DNA from: Pomphorhynchus laevis
Lineage: Eukaryota > Acanthocephala > Palaeacanthocephala > Echinorhynchida > Pomphorhynchidae
Reading direction: 5' to 3'
NCBI GenBank assembly: GCA_012934845.2
Contig: WNNJ02001901.1
Location: forward strand, 62,001 to 126,000
Length of the DNA stretch: 64,000 bases
Each line of letters begins with the position of its first letter. Positions within the stretch are counted from its first letter, which is position 1. The notes beneath the pieces were generated by a model, which saw only the letters and a program-made list of their open reading frames with translations, ran no database searches and had not been told where the DNA came from. The translations under genes were made by a program, and so were the position numbers. Positions 43,778 to 55,859 of this stretch are shown in pieces.

Positions 43778-45997
43778 AGGAGAATCAAACAAAACTGGAC
43801 ACGGCTAATTGTGGGAATCCACGAAAGATTGAAAATATGTTAAGACATGTGGTCAAAACTGCGGAGACGTAGTAGAACTCGAACTGCTGACTTTACAATA
43901 CGTTGGAGAGTAGTTCTAGGAGAGTTGGATAATATGCTAAGGCAATAATCCATTCAAGAAAATAAAAGGGCTGATAAAAGAAAAAGACAGGAGCGAAAAT
44001 TTATCAACCTACTAATACTGCGAATATCACTGAGTAACATGAACGAGGAGCGGACTTTATCGGAAACAAATAGCTAGAGAGAAATATGATTGTCAAAGTG
44101 GAAACCGAGGAATACGATATCATTAACGACAGAAATAATAGTTTAGTAGAGATATATGTAGATAGAATAATGTTGAGGTGAGGGAGAATTATCCAGATGA
44201 TTTTCGACTTTGCAGGAATTAGTGATAGGGATTCGAAGAAAGGTGCTGGGAAACGGATAAGTGGCAAGCGGAGGAAGTGGATGCAAGATCGTGGATTTTA
44301 TAGGAGAGTAGATAAGAGTAGAGGAGAATGCCATCACCATATTGCATAACATGAAAATGGTGTATTCTGTTTATTGAAGAGAGATCACCGAGAATAAGTG
44401 AGAAAACATTTAAACTTATAACTGAGCCTTGATGAATACTGTGTGCGAGAGAAGACGGTTGAGAAACAGAAGCTGGATGTGTACTGAAAGAACGATCAGA
44501 TAGATAAGAGGAAAGCCAGCTACATCGGATTTAGAGAATCCATGGTCATGACGGGAGCCGATAGAAAATAATATAATGAGCGACAATGTCGAATGCAGAT
44601 GGGAGGTCGAGGGTGATTATGATGCTACAAAGTTTTTCATCTCGCGATTGTTGAATATAACCAAAGACTTTGTGACATGCTAGTTCGGTGGAATGATTAG
44701 AACGTAAAGCAGATTGAAACGGAGATATAAAATTTGACGATATAAGATCGGTATAAACCTGATTTAGCACAAGGTGTTCCAAGGGTTTTGATAAGGTTGG
44801 GAGAAGATATATAGGACAATTTGAGGACGGAAGTTAACTGTTAAGTGTGTTTTTCAGAAGTGGACGGATAATGGCAGATTTCTAGTTTGACGGAAAAGTT
44901 CCGCTGCGGATATAAGAATTGAACAAGGCTGTCCAAAGCGAAGATACCGAATGGCAAATAATCTTAAGTAAGTACATAGGAAGAGGGTCAGCAGGAGAAT
45001 ATTTACTAGTCAATGAAAGGAGAATTATTTAAACTTGGTCAGAAGAAACGGGAAGTAGATAGAAGACTTCAGGAAGGAAGAATTGTATTAAGGCAATCGA
45101 TGATTGGAGAGTTGAAGGGATATATGATTAAGTATTAAGTATTGCTGTAAGTTCAGAGTCAAATAGAGAGGATAGAAAATAAACGAAAAGGTAAGGCAAA
45201 TGAGGTGACACAAGAGCAAAGCCAAGAATATCAGATCAAATAAAGTAAGATTGATAAATTTCCACGGTCGATTGAAGGTAGGCGAGACTCGAGAGAGCAA
45301 GCTGATCAGTAAGATTAAGGGTAAGTAGAAAGTGGTCAGAGAGACCAGGGTCTGAGATAATAAATGAAACATTTGTATAGAAACTGCACGGAGTTGCAAT
45401 GATATCAAGGGTACCGCCAAGTATATGAGTGGGAGGGGTACGAATTAAATGGAGATTATAGTAGGAAAGAATGTTTACAAGTTTGATGGAACCTGAATAG
45501 GAAGGGCGTCCAAGCGAATGTTGAAATCACCTAGTACAAGCAGTGGGAGTTCTGAAAGTGAACAATAAGAAAGAAGATCAGCTGGTTCATCATGATGTTG
45601 TGATCTCGGTTAACTTAAAAACTCGTTTTCACTCTATGGTTGCGGCTAAATATCGTAGAACTTTAAGTTTGTCGAAGAACTTGAATGGAGGATGGGAAGA
45701 TCCATGACGATATATGGTAGTGAGTTCAAGTGAAAAAGGATGAGACGATCTATCGATAAGTAATTCGAAAGATTCGGGTGCTAGAGAACAATTAATTTTT
45801 GAGAAACGAAGGAGCGCGGGCAAAGGCGACAATCCCACCGGAATTCTATGTAGATGTTGATAACACATTATCAGAAGAGCGGGCATAATCAACGAGATAT
45901 ACTCCTGTTGAACGTGGACGACGGATAGCGATATCATTATAGTTGGTATGCCAAGATTCAGTTATACAACAAATGTCAAGCGATTATTGGCAAATGT
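43778..45997 (-). mobile_element. LINE family E, middle part (endonuclease and RT), broken
   Basis: On the minus strand from 45997 down: TFANNRLT (RSI.N equivalent), 'LTESWHTNYNDIAIRR' equivalent near 45955-45910, FELLIDRSSHPFSLELTTIYR (45770-45700), PGLSDHFLL equivalent near 45350-45320, FNRPWKFINL (45280), then LVLNQVYTDLISSNFISPFQSALRSNHSTELACHKVF (44775-44660) and LDLPSAFDIVAHYIIFY (44610-44560). The catalytic region near 44340 is a 'MQYGDGILLY' equivalent. KSKIIWIILPH is at 44210-44180. Many frame changes break it. It resumes on both sides beyond the insertions at 40931-43777 and 45998-47591. Confidence 0.75.
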
Positions 45998-47591
45998 GTT
46001 GGAGCACTAGATATATGTTCCAGCTGAGTAGGGATAAGACGAATATTGCTTGTTTTAACCCGTCTCAGTCTTCCTTTTGGAAGATATTTAGGAAGGAAAA
46101 GTTTGTGTATTGGAAGGATAGAGCATTGGGTTGGATTGGTAAGATAGGACTTGAAAAAGTTTTAGAGAAGTCACTAGCCCTTCATAACTATGGAGCCACT
46201 CAATCACCTCAACCAATCCCGCCTTGGGGTGACTTTAGAAGTAGGGAATTATCTGTAACAGATATCCCTAACTACTGGGGTCCACTTCTGGGCACTTCCA
46301 AATCCATCGCTCCACTTTCCTCTCGAGTCTGTCAGCTTTTGACAGCCGATCAGGGAAGAGAGGTGGCCGTCACAATGCTTATAGCCTCCCCATCCGATGT
46401 AGCAGGCATCAATATTAGTAAGAGAATTTTTATTCCTAAGAAAAAATCCTGCTCATGCACTAAAGATCTGCGACCCATTTCAATTCAAAATGCTTTCGTG
46501 TCGATTTACGAAAAACGCTTGCGCGTAAAATCCGCGACTATTTGATGAGGCGTAATTTGATCCCTCCTGGTTTTCATAGGTCCGTCAAAGGTCGCTCGGT
46601 CTATTCAGCAGTAAATGAGGTGGATCAGTTTTGTCGGGATAATATCCATCGTCTGTTAGTGGCTGTTTTCCTTGACTTTTCTGCTGCATTTGACCACATC
46701 ACTATTCCCTTCGTGATCTCTTCTCTCAGGTCCCTCGGGTTGCCTGCGAGAATAGTGAACAGGGTGGAGATACTGCTGTACACCAAGCGATTTTATTATG
46801 AAGACGACCCTGATGCGCGTCAGTTCTACACTATTACGGGTGTGCCTCAAGGTTCACCACTTTCTCCAATCTTGTATCTTGCTGCCTCCATTAATCTATT
46901 TAAAATATTTAAACATGAACAACGTCTAGTGGTGTATGCAGATAACACCACAGCCCTGTTCACTGGACGCAGGTGTAAAGACGTAGTCTCGACATCAGCC
47001 GTATCTTTTCAAGATTAAAAGACCAGCTACCCTAATCCAATCTTATTTTAACCTCCGCAAAATCGGAGGTGGTAGTCTTTCATGGCTCTTCTGCAACAAA
47101 GAAGAAACTTAAGAGACTAGAACTCTCTGCACTCTCCTCCATATTTGCCTCTGAACCACTCCCTACCTTTACAAGTCGAGTAAAATACCTAGGGTTTACC
47201 GTTACGGTGAACTGGTCGGCGAAAGCTGACCTGGATAGACTCAAAGGTATCCTGAAGAAAGCTAGGTGGGTTCTAAAATGGGCCCAGCATTTGTCGCTGA
47301 TAGGGAAAACCCAGGTGCTTCTCCTGGGCAGTTGGGCAATCTCGGGATTAGTCTTCTTTTCCATAAAACGTCCCCCAGAGCAAAGGCTAAGGTTTCTTAA
47401 GCTCATGGTCTCGCGTTTACTTAGCATAGTCCGCTCCGACTGAATTCTTTGGGAGGTGAAAGATCCCGGGTGTTTCAGTCAGAAGGCGGCGTGTTGGATC
47501 GGTTGTGGGCTCATATACCTCTGGATTTGAGGCCTAAAAATAAAAAGGAAGTGAAGTCAGAAGAGATAAAGAGAAAGAAGAAAAATTCTCT
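45998..47591 (+). mobile_element. LINE family A, copy 2, 5'-truncated, inside LINE E
   Basis: This is the best-preserved A copy. Blocks: FQLSRDKTNIACFNPSQ (46020), FWKIFRKEKFVYWKDRALGWI (46080-46140), LRPISIQNAFVSIYEKRL (46465-46520), LIPPGFHRSVKGRSVYSAVNEV (46555-46620), AVFLDFSAAFDHITIPFVI (46660-46720), GVPQGSPLSPILY (46838-46876), VVYADNTTALF (46930-46960; the second catalytic Asp is replaced by Asn), and VKYLGFTVTVNWSAKADLDRL (47188-47250). Three overlapping frames cover it. The endonuclease is absent because of 5' truncation. The 3' UTR (47450-47590) matches 61985-62100. LINE E flanks it on both sides. Confidence 0.85.
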
Positions 47592-48470
47592 GTTATGACT
47601 AATTTTTGACATTTTTGACATTATCCACATTTATGTTTTGCTATTAATAAAATCTATTAGTATTTTGTAGTAAAGAGGAGACGAGAAGGAAAAACTGGTC
47701 GCTATAATAAAAATTCCATTTACATTTAATGTAAGGGAAGATTCTCTTTTAATTTCACGTAAACGTTTTTTTACGAACAAATGAAAGCTGAGTGATTTCA
47801 GAAGGGGAACGATCATGAAATATGAAACAAGTAGATGATGAGGAGATGAGTTTAAGACGTTGATAACAACCTTTAAGAGTAAAGGACGCCGACCCACCTT
47901 TAAGAGTGGCGGACGAGTTGAGTGGGAAGTAGAAAAGCTTGATGTAAGACGATGTATATAAATGAGAGAGATGTCATTGAAGAGAGATGGATCATTATCC
48001 GATAAGAGTATCGAAATGATAGATCGAAACGCACTGACATCAATATCGAGACGGCTTTGAGCGACAGAAGAGTCGGATACCTTGACATTCGATATGATAA
48101 TACATCTATCACTTGAGGGGAATCGTTTTCGTCGACTTGGAGAATGTGTATGATTGGGCGAAGTGGTCTTAAATATTCTGGTTGCAGACGAAGGAAGAGT
48201 ACGAGTTAGATAATAATAATTAGACGAGTGCATTAGTGAAATAATACCGATTACTTTTAATAAACCTTTAGAAATACGGTTGGATGAAGGAATATTAGAC
48301 GTGATGTAAATTCATAGGAATATTAATTTGACGGACAGGATCAATATTGCCGGAAGCTAAATTGATTGATGAAAGACGATCAAAATTAGAAGAAAGTTGG
48401 GAAGCACACAATGAGTAGTGTGGTCTCCCAAAAATCGAAAACTAAACTTGAAGTGAAGTATCCGTATTAA
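47592..48470 (-). mobile_element. LINE family E, ORF1 part
   Basis: A 200-codon frame (48233-47631) reads RFPSSDRCIIISNVKVSD, SRLDIDVSAFRSIISILLSDNDPSLFNDISL, HRL and RPPLLKV, and then loses the pattern. It matches LINE C ORF1 (RCIIISNIKLSE...SRLDDDVSAFRSILATILPDD) in order and spacing. A short 'PLLLKV' duplication is present at 47880-47910. This part lies in the right order and strand to precede the endonuclease at 45997 once LINE A is removed. The zinc-finger half is not seen. Confidence 0.75.
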
Positions 48471-49005
48471 GGATTTTTTAGTCCACCCATGTAATATTCT
48501 CGTAATTAGCTGATTATATATATTAACTCTTGTACGTTTTTATATTTGAAGTTTGTATGGTTGCTTTTTCTCATCCATAAAATTGAATAAATGAATATCC
48601 ATTTATTAATATGTCCATTTATATAAATGAATATCCATTTATTCATTTGAATGGATATAAAATATCTATATTCATTTATAATGAATATAGATACAAATTT
48701 ACAAACATATACAAACTTACAAACATGTATATACAAATATATACATTATATATTTGTATATAATGAATATATTTATTTATGATATATTCATTTATAAACG
48801 AATATCCATTTATATAATATCCATTATATAAATAAATATCCATTTATATTTGTATGGATGCTTTGTGTGGATGCTTTTTTGTGTATGCTTATCTAAGAAA
48901 AATCTTTAATGCGATATCCGTTATGATATTAGACGTGGAAGGAATATTTTATCATTTGTCAGATAGTGGTTATGACTTCCTGCATTTTACCGTAAGTCAT
49001 AGCAA
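48471..49005. repeat. AT simple repeats
   Basis: From 48590 to 48860 'aatatccatttat' and its inverse recur many times, mixed with 'tatacaaa' runs. The mixture of both orientations allows local hairpins. The 48880-49005 segment is unassigned. Confidence 0.7.
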
Positions 49006-50775
49006 TATTCACGTCGCTCTCTCACAACCCCGTATCCATTCTATCTCACTGCTACTCGCCAATATCCACTTACTCTCTCACAGCCCCGTCTTAATTCAAT
49101 CTCAATGCTACTCGCCCCGTCTCATCCTCCCGGAATTCTTTCATCTTTTCCGTCTCACCTGCCGAAGTATCATCTGCCCTCGGGTATTTGCCCAACAATA
49201 CCTCACCTGCCGATCCATTGCATACCCCCATACTTAAATCCTTCATATGCTCATAAATATCCCCATTACTCACCACCTTGTTTAATCCGCCCATTTGGAG
49301 TCGTATATTTATTTCATATTGGAAATCCGCCATCGTTCGTCCCCTCCTTAAGAAACAATGCTCGACGCCTCACTTCCGTCTAGCTATAACCCCATTTCAC
49401 TCCTCCCTACTCTTTGTAAGCTCTCAGAGCGCCTTATCTTAATACAGATCAAATTTATCCCTCTTCATCCAATATGTACCCTCCTTTCCAATCCGCTTTA
49501 CACTCTAATCACTCCACAGAAATCGCCTGCATGAAAAGTTATAACTACCTACTCATTTCTTGTGACAAGGCTCTATATAGTGTTCTAATCTCTCTCGACC
49601 TCTCCTCTAGCTACGATATCGTCGACCAATCAATCCTCGCATAACACCTTAGTTATGATTACGGCTTATCCTCCTCCGTTGCATGGCTGACCTCATATCT
49701 ATCCGACCGTTATTTTCGCGTCTGTTCAAATTCATCATCCTCTCCTCCCATCCCTTTTTTCTGTGGGGTCCCACAAGGTTCAGTCCTAGTTCCCCTTATT
49801 TTCTCTCTTTTACTTGGCGATCTCTCCGTTTATCAAATCTTACTCCTTTTAAGTCATGCAATACGCATATGACCTCCTCATGTATGCTCATGCACCCGCA
49901 CATCGCATACACAATATCGCAATTTCCGCCTCCAACTGTCTTTCTTCTATCTACAGACATATTTCCCATATTCGTCTCGTTCTAAACACAGACAAGTCCA
50001 AAATAATGTAGATCCTCCCCTGAAACCAAACATATATCCTCCCACTGTATCTTTTGCCTCATCGATCATCACCATAGTACACAATCTCACTTTTTAGGCT
50101 TCCATTTCGATGATCACCTTTCCCTTAAACCCTTCGTCCCTGACAAGGTCCGCTCGTCTAACTTAATTCTCCGTGACATCCGCAGTATCCGCCCCCTTAT
50201 CGACTTCCGTTCTTGTATGTCTCTTCTTTCATCGCTGCTTTCGCCCTAAAATCGATTACTGCCTCAGCCTTTTCGCAAATTCTCCAAAATCCATCATCCT
50301 ACCCCTATAACGCATCATCAACTCCGCCGTTCGAGTGCTCTTTTGTCTCCGTCGCTTTGTCCACACATCCACATATCTTGCCCAACTTTCCTGGCCCACA
50401 ATTTACATTTGCATACAACTCCGCCTTCTCGTCATTTTCGTCTCATCGCTGTTGGCTCCCCATCGTTCATCAACCTTCCTTTCTTAGACGACACTCGCCC
50501 ACATCTCTATCACTGCGTTCCCGTAATTCCTTCTTACTCCACGTTCCTAATAACTCTAACAACTACGGTCTCCAATCCTTCCTCGGCGCTACCCCACTCT
50601 GGAATCAGTTCCCTCTCGACGTCCGCCACGCTCCCTCCTTTATTACATTCAAACACCGCCTCCGTACTAAATTCTCGATACATGATTTTGATTTTTGTTC
50701 TTTTTTGTGGTCATGTAAGCGTTCACCGGCACGCATTTGCCACGTAAAAATGAATATGTTTTTTATTTTTTTATT
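49006..50775 (+). mobile_element. LINE family D, copy 2, 5'-truncated
   Basis: It begins in the ORF2 linker. A 57-bp unit ('ctctctcacaaccccgt...gctactcgcc') is tandemly duplicated at 49017 and 49074. The RT region has a YNPISLLPTL equivalent (49385), VLISLDLSSSYDIVDQSIL equivalent (49580-49640), GVPQGSVLVPLIF equivalent (49765-49805), a decayed YADD (49865) and KSKIM followed by TAG (49995-50011). The C-terminus ends near 50690. The 3' UTR has the shared block 'cacgcatttgccacg' (50730) with a weakened hairpin. Many frame changes break it. Confidence 0.8.
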
Positions 50776-51590
50776 CTCAATATATTGTGTACAATTAAAT
50801 ATATAAATTGAAAAAAATATCTCAATATAAATTGTGTACAATTTATATCTAGAACGTTAATAGGCAAAATACATATTTGTTTTGAGTATAATTTATGGAT
50901 TCTAGACTACACTTGAGTTTACTGGAATCTTAGATGTATCTCACTTTTTGTTTTATCTGCTAAGTATGAAGTGATTTTAATAATTTTAATATAATGCCTT
51001 GAATCCACAATCTTTTAAATATTCAAGCCATTGAATATTAGATATGAATAAATATTTTCTATATTTTCCATATTTTCGATATTTTCCATATTTTTGATAT
51101 GAATACATATTTTCTAAAAAATTAAAGCGAACTATTTTTATCGATCATGATCATCGAGCGTGGATGCTTTTTCATCTTTGATATTTTTACCAAACTGCAA
51201 AGTTTGCTAATTAAAATTTTTGTTCTATTGTTGGTGTGCTCTACTTCATAGCAAATTTATCACAAAACGAAGAGAAATGCACAACTACTGGAACGAACTG
51301 TCGCATATTTTGAACTTGTTTCCATATTCAGTATCATGACTTCAAATGTCGCCTTTGTTTCTGCCTTTTCGACTATTGTTTTTATGTAATATTCAATTAT
51401 TTAAATACCTGTATGTAAAAATACTGTCTTTTACATCATGTCAATACTTTAATCGGTCTCGACAGCACTGAGATTTTCAGTCTATAGCGTTCAAATCCAC
51501 AACCGTTGACTAAAATTAACAGTCTTTATATTTGCTTTCCAGTCGTATTTTAGATTTAGATTCCTATCGTCATTTTACTTCTGAATTTTC
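50776..51590. promoter_or_regulatory. Upstream region of the histone-fold gene
   Basis: There is no coding region. Short repeats of 'atattttc.atattt' lie at 51055-51115. A good splice acceptor ('atatttgctttccag', ending 51542) stands 48 bases before the start codon, so a 5' UTR intron with an upstream non-coding exon is possible. I see no clear TATA box and no sure transcription start. Confidence 0.35.
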
Positions 51591-52070
51591 ATGTCTGATT
51601 ACTCTGACTCTTCTGTAGATCACGCGGAAGATTGCCCTGATTTTACTGATAGCAAAGAAACGCCTGAAGATGACGTACAATCAATTGACAACCTAGATGC
51701 TGAACTGGCGACCCCGCTGCGGAGACAGTTAACCTTTGAAGAAGTTACATCAGCTGGGATTTCAGACAACGAAGAATCCACGAGAAGTCCACATTCTCAT
51801 GTAGATATACTTAATTTAATTCCATTAACTCGTGCCAAGGCGTTATTAAAACTAGGAGCAGGTGAGGATATAAATGTATCTAAACAAGCTGTACAGGTCG
51901 CTGTGAAAGCAACTGAACTATTTTTGAGTAAGCTTTGCTCAAATATTACTCAGAAATTAGAAACTAGTAAAACAATTACCATTCGTCCAAACGATATTTT
52001 AAATTGCAGCGATAAGGACGAAATTTTTGTATTCCTCACAGGATGTTTTAACGAAGCAGGCGATAAATAG
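51591..52070 (+). CDS. Histone-fold protein, POLE4/CHRAC-like
   Basis: This is an intact 159-codon single-exon ORF and the only convincing host gene in the window. Residues 1-75 are acidic and Ser-rich, probably disordered. Residues 75-152 form a histone fold of the NF-YC/CBF type: LIPLTRAKALLKLG (helix 1, 76-89), VSKQAVQVAVKATELFLSKL (helix 2, 96-115), then KTITIRPNDILNC and DEIFVFLTG (127-151). The 'LTRAKALLK' and 'DE..FL.G' pattern is nearest to POLE4, a small subunit of DNA polymerase epsilon. The CHRAC histone-fold subunits and NC2-alpha are alternatives. Such proteins pair with a POLE3-type partner and bind DNA in replication or chromatin remodelling. The ATG is the first in frame after the acceptor at 51542. 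An AATAAA lies at 52427. Function is inferred from the fold. Confidence 0.75.
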   Translation: MSDYSDSSVDHAEDCPDFTDSKETPEDDVQSIDNLDAELATPLRRQLTFEEVTSAGISDNEESTRSPHSHVDILNLIPLTRAKALLKLGAGEDINVSKQAVQVAVKATELFLSKLCSNITQKLETSKTITIRPNDILNCSDKDEIFVFLTGCFNEAGDK

Positions 52071-52557
52071 ATTTTTATGGAATTTCTAAAGTTTCTATTT
52101 TCGTATTGTATTTATTGTTCTTTTGAGATAAAAACACTCAAAGTTCATGTTTAATTGTAACAGCTAAATGCGAATTTCGTTAAGTAGAAATTAATTTTGA
52201 AAATTACAAATAATTAGAATATTTATATAAATATTAATTAAGGCATGTCCCTTGCTCAAAAACGGTTACATCAAGATGTATAACTTCGGGATGCAAATTC
52301 CTTATATTACTTAAAGATTATATCCATAGAAATAATTTGATTATTTTTCATTTTCACCTTCACTGTCTTTCACTTCTGGTACTCTCTGGTCAATTACATT
52401 TCAGCGAAATATTCTTAGGTGAGTACAATAAATAATTGTGTAAGTTCGGGGCTAAACGAATATCTAGCAAATCAAACAGAACGTGGCGCGAATTATAACG
52501 TATCTTTCACGCCATATATAGCATATCTATGTCCATTTCTTCCGTATGGGTCCTTTG
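52071..52557. other. 3' flank of the histone-fold gene
   Basis: This is AT-rich and non-coding, with a candidate polyadenylation signal AATAAA at 52427-52432. The satellite array starts 130 bp later. No other feature. Confidence 0.5.
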
Positions 52558-55030
52558 ACAATAAATAGTTGATAATTATCCATTATTGATAAAGAATTAT
52601 TGTAGCTGGATCAAAGAAAAGAGGACACTTTTATTTGATATTTCGCTAACCTCTGTTAGCATCTTCAGAAAATTACAATGCTCTTCTTGCTAACTGCAGA
52701 CCAGTGGATCTATAACACTGTCGAATGATTTTAAATGGTTGATAATGAGCCATTATTGGTAAAGAATTATTAGAGCTGGATCAAAGAAAGAAGGACACTT
52801 TTATTTGATATTTCGCTAACCTCTTTTAGTATCTTCGGAAAATTACAATGCTCTTCTTGCTAACTGCAGATCAGTGGATCTATAACACTGTCGAATGATT
52901 TTAAATGGTTGATAATGATCCATTATTGGTAAAAAATTATTTGAGCTGGATCAAAGAAAGAAGGACACTTTTATTTGATATTTCGCTAACCTCTTGTAGT
53001 ATCTTCGCAAAATTACAATGCTCTTCTTGCTAATTGCAAACCAGTGGATCTATAACACTGTCGAATGATTTTAAATGGTTGATAATGATCCATTATTGAT
53101 AAAGAATTATTGTAGCTGGATCAAAGAAAGAAGGACACTTTTATTTGATATTTCGCTAACCTCTTTTAGTATCTTCGGAAAATTACAATACTCTTCTTGC
53201 TAACTGCAGACCAGTGGATCTATAAAACTGTCGAATGATTTAAAATGATTTAAAATATCCATTATTGATAAAGAATTATTGAAGCTGGATTAAAGAAAAG
53301 AGGACACTTTTATTTGATATTTCGCTAACCTCTGTTAGTATCTTCAGAAAATTACAATGCTCTTCTTGCTAACTGCAGATCAGTGGATCTATAACACTGT
53401 CGAATGATTTTAAATGGTTGATAATCATCAATTATTGATAAAGAATTATTGGAGCTGGATTAAAGAAAAGAGGGACACTTTTATTTGATATTTCGCTAAC
53501 CTCTGTTAGCATCTTCAGAAAATTACAATACTCTTCTTGCTAACTGCAGACCAGTGGATCTATAAAACTGTCGAATGATTTTAAATGATTGATAATGATC
53601 CATTATTGATAAAGAATTATAAGAGCTAGATCAAAGAAAGAAGGACACTTTTATTTGATATTTCGCTAACCTCTTTTAGTATCTTCGGAAAATTACAATA
53701 CTCTTCTTGCTAACTGCAGACCAGTGGATCTATAAAACTGTCGAATGATTTAAAATGATTGATAATGATCCATTATTGATAAAGAATTATTGAAGCTGGA
53801 TTAAAGAAAAGAGGACACTTTTATTTGATATTTCGCTAACCTCTGTTAGTATCTTCAGAAAATTACAATGCTCTTCTTGCTAACTGCAGATCCAGTGGAT
53901 CTATAACACTGTCGAATGATTTTAAATGGTTGATAATCATCAATTATTGATAAAGAATTATTGGAGCTGGATTAAAGAAAAGAGGGACACTTTTATTTGA
54001 TATTTCGCTAACCTCTTTTAGTATCTTCGGAAAATTACAATGCTCTTCTTGCTAACTGCTGACCATTGGATCTATAACACTGTCGAATGATTTTAAATGG
54101 TTGATAATGATCCATTATTGGTAAAGAATTATTAGAGCTGGATCAAAGAAAGAAGGACACTTTTATTTGATATTTCGCTAACCTCTGTTAGCATCTTCAG
54201 AAAATTACAATGCTCTTCTTGCTAACTGCAGACCAGTGGATCCATAGCACTGTCAAATGATTTAAAACGGTCTTTTAAAAAGCACATTTTGGTGGAATGA
54301 AATGTGTACAATCCTTTTCACAATTGAAACATGACTTTACTGTAAAAGATTTATTGGAGCTGGATCGAAGAAAAAAAATTTATTTGATATTTCGCTAACC
54401 TCTGTTAGCATCTTCAGAAAATTACAATGTTCTTCTTGCTAACTGCAGACCAGTGGATCTATAACACTGTCGAATGATTTTAAATGTTTGATAATGATCC
54501 ATTATTGATAAAGAATTATTGAAGCTGGATTAAAGAAAAGAGGACACTTTTATTTGATATTTCGCTAACCTCTGTTAGTATCTTCAGAAAATTACAATAC
54601 TCTTCTTGCTAACTGCAGACCAGTGGATCTATAAAACTGTCGAATGATTTAAAATGATTGATAATGATCCATTATTGAGTAAAGAATTATTAGAGCTGGA
54701 TCAAAGAAAGAAGGACACTTTTATTTGATATTTCGCTAACCTCTGTTAGCATCTTCAGAAAATTACAATGTTCTTCTTGCTAACTGCAGACCAGTGGATC
54801 TATAACACTGTCGAATGATTTTAAATGTTTGATAATGATCCATTATTGATAAAGAATTATTGAAGCTGGATTAAAGAAAAGAGAACAATTTAATTTATAT
54901 TTCCTAACCTCTGATAACATCTTCAGAAAATTACGATGCTTTCTCGATAACTGCAGAAAGAAGGACAATTTTATTTGATATTTCGCTAACCTCTGTTAGC
55001 ATCTTCAGAAAATTACAAGATTGTAATTTT
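52558..55030. repeat. Satellite array 2, about 170-bp units, 14-15 copies
   Basis: Unit starts at 52568, 52739, 52908 and 53078 give spacings of 171, 169 and 170 bp. All units run in one direction except a short inverted fragment at the end (from 55020). Variants such as 'gttgataatcatcaattat' recur at intervals of about three units, which suggests higher-order repeats. The stretch 53758-54370 is nearly the same as 12200-12810 in array 1, including the non-repeat insert at 54266-54370. Each unit has the GCTAAC-CTCT-GTTAGC hairpin or a degenerate form. Confidence 0.95.
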
Positions 55031-55859
55031 CGGAAGGTCAGAAAAGTCATTTAAATTATAAAGTCATGAACAGTAAATAATACAATAATTTATTTAACGT
55101 GGCAAATGCGTGCAAAATGCACGCTTACATGACCACAAACAAACAAAAAAAAGAACATCAAAGGTCACAGGTAATTAGTTAATTGTTGAAATAAAATTGG
55201 ATTTGGCGTTTGAAGTACGGCATAGATGTTGATTCGCGGATTTGAATAGGCAGTTGATTCCACGATAGAGGAGCAGCCACAATGAAGGAGCGGAGTCCAA
55301 AGGAGGTAGAGTAGTTTGGGACATGTAAAAGAAGGGAATTACGGGAACGCAGAGCACAATATACAGTACGAGAATTGTCGAGAAAAGGAAGGTTGAGAAA
55401 TGAATGGGTATGAGAAGTTATAAGGCGAAAAGCAATGATAAGAAGACGAATTTGAACACGACAATAAATGGTAGGCCAATCAAGAGAAACAAAATAGTGG
55501 GATGTATGATTTAAACGACGAAGACGGAGGATAACTCGGACGGCAGCGTTGATGATGCGTTGTAAAGGAAGAAGAGTGGATTTAGGTGAGTTGGAAAATA
55601 GACTAAGACAGTAATCAAGTCTTGAGAAAAGAAGAGAAGATATTAGAGTCATACAAGAAGGGAAATCGATCAATCTACGAACTTGACGGAGATTGCGGTG
55701 TATCAAGGTAGATGAGCGTACTTTATCACTAACGAAAGTTTAAGCGAAAGTCGGTTGTCGAAATGGAAGCCTAGGAAAACGAGATTATCAACGATAGGGA
55801 GAATTGTAGAATTTAATGATACGGAGTGAGGTTCTGAGCCGAAGCGTCGATGGTAGGAT

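Noticed and set aside
45943-46545. The 200-codon ORF at the LINE E/LINE A junction as one protein
   Set aside because: Its first residues come from the opposite strand of LINE E and the rest from LINE A. It is a junction artefact.
51591-52070. The histone-fold ORF as a core histone or NF-YC
   Set aside because: The sequence lacks core histone signatures and NF-YC's longer conserved core. The ALLK and FLTG pattern fits POLE4/CHRAC proteins better.
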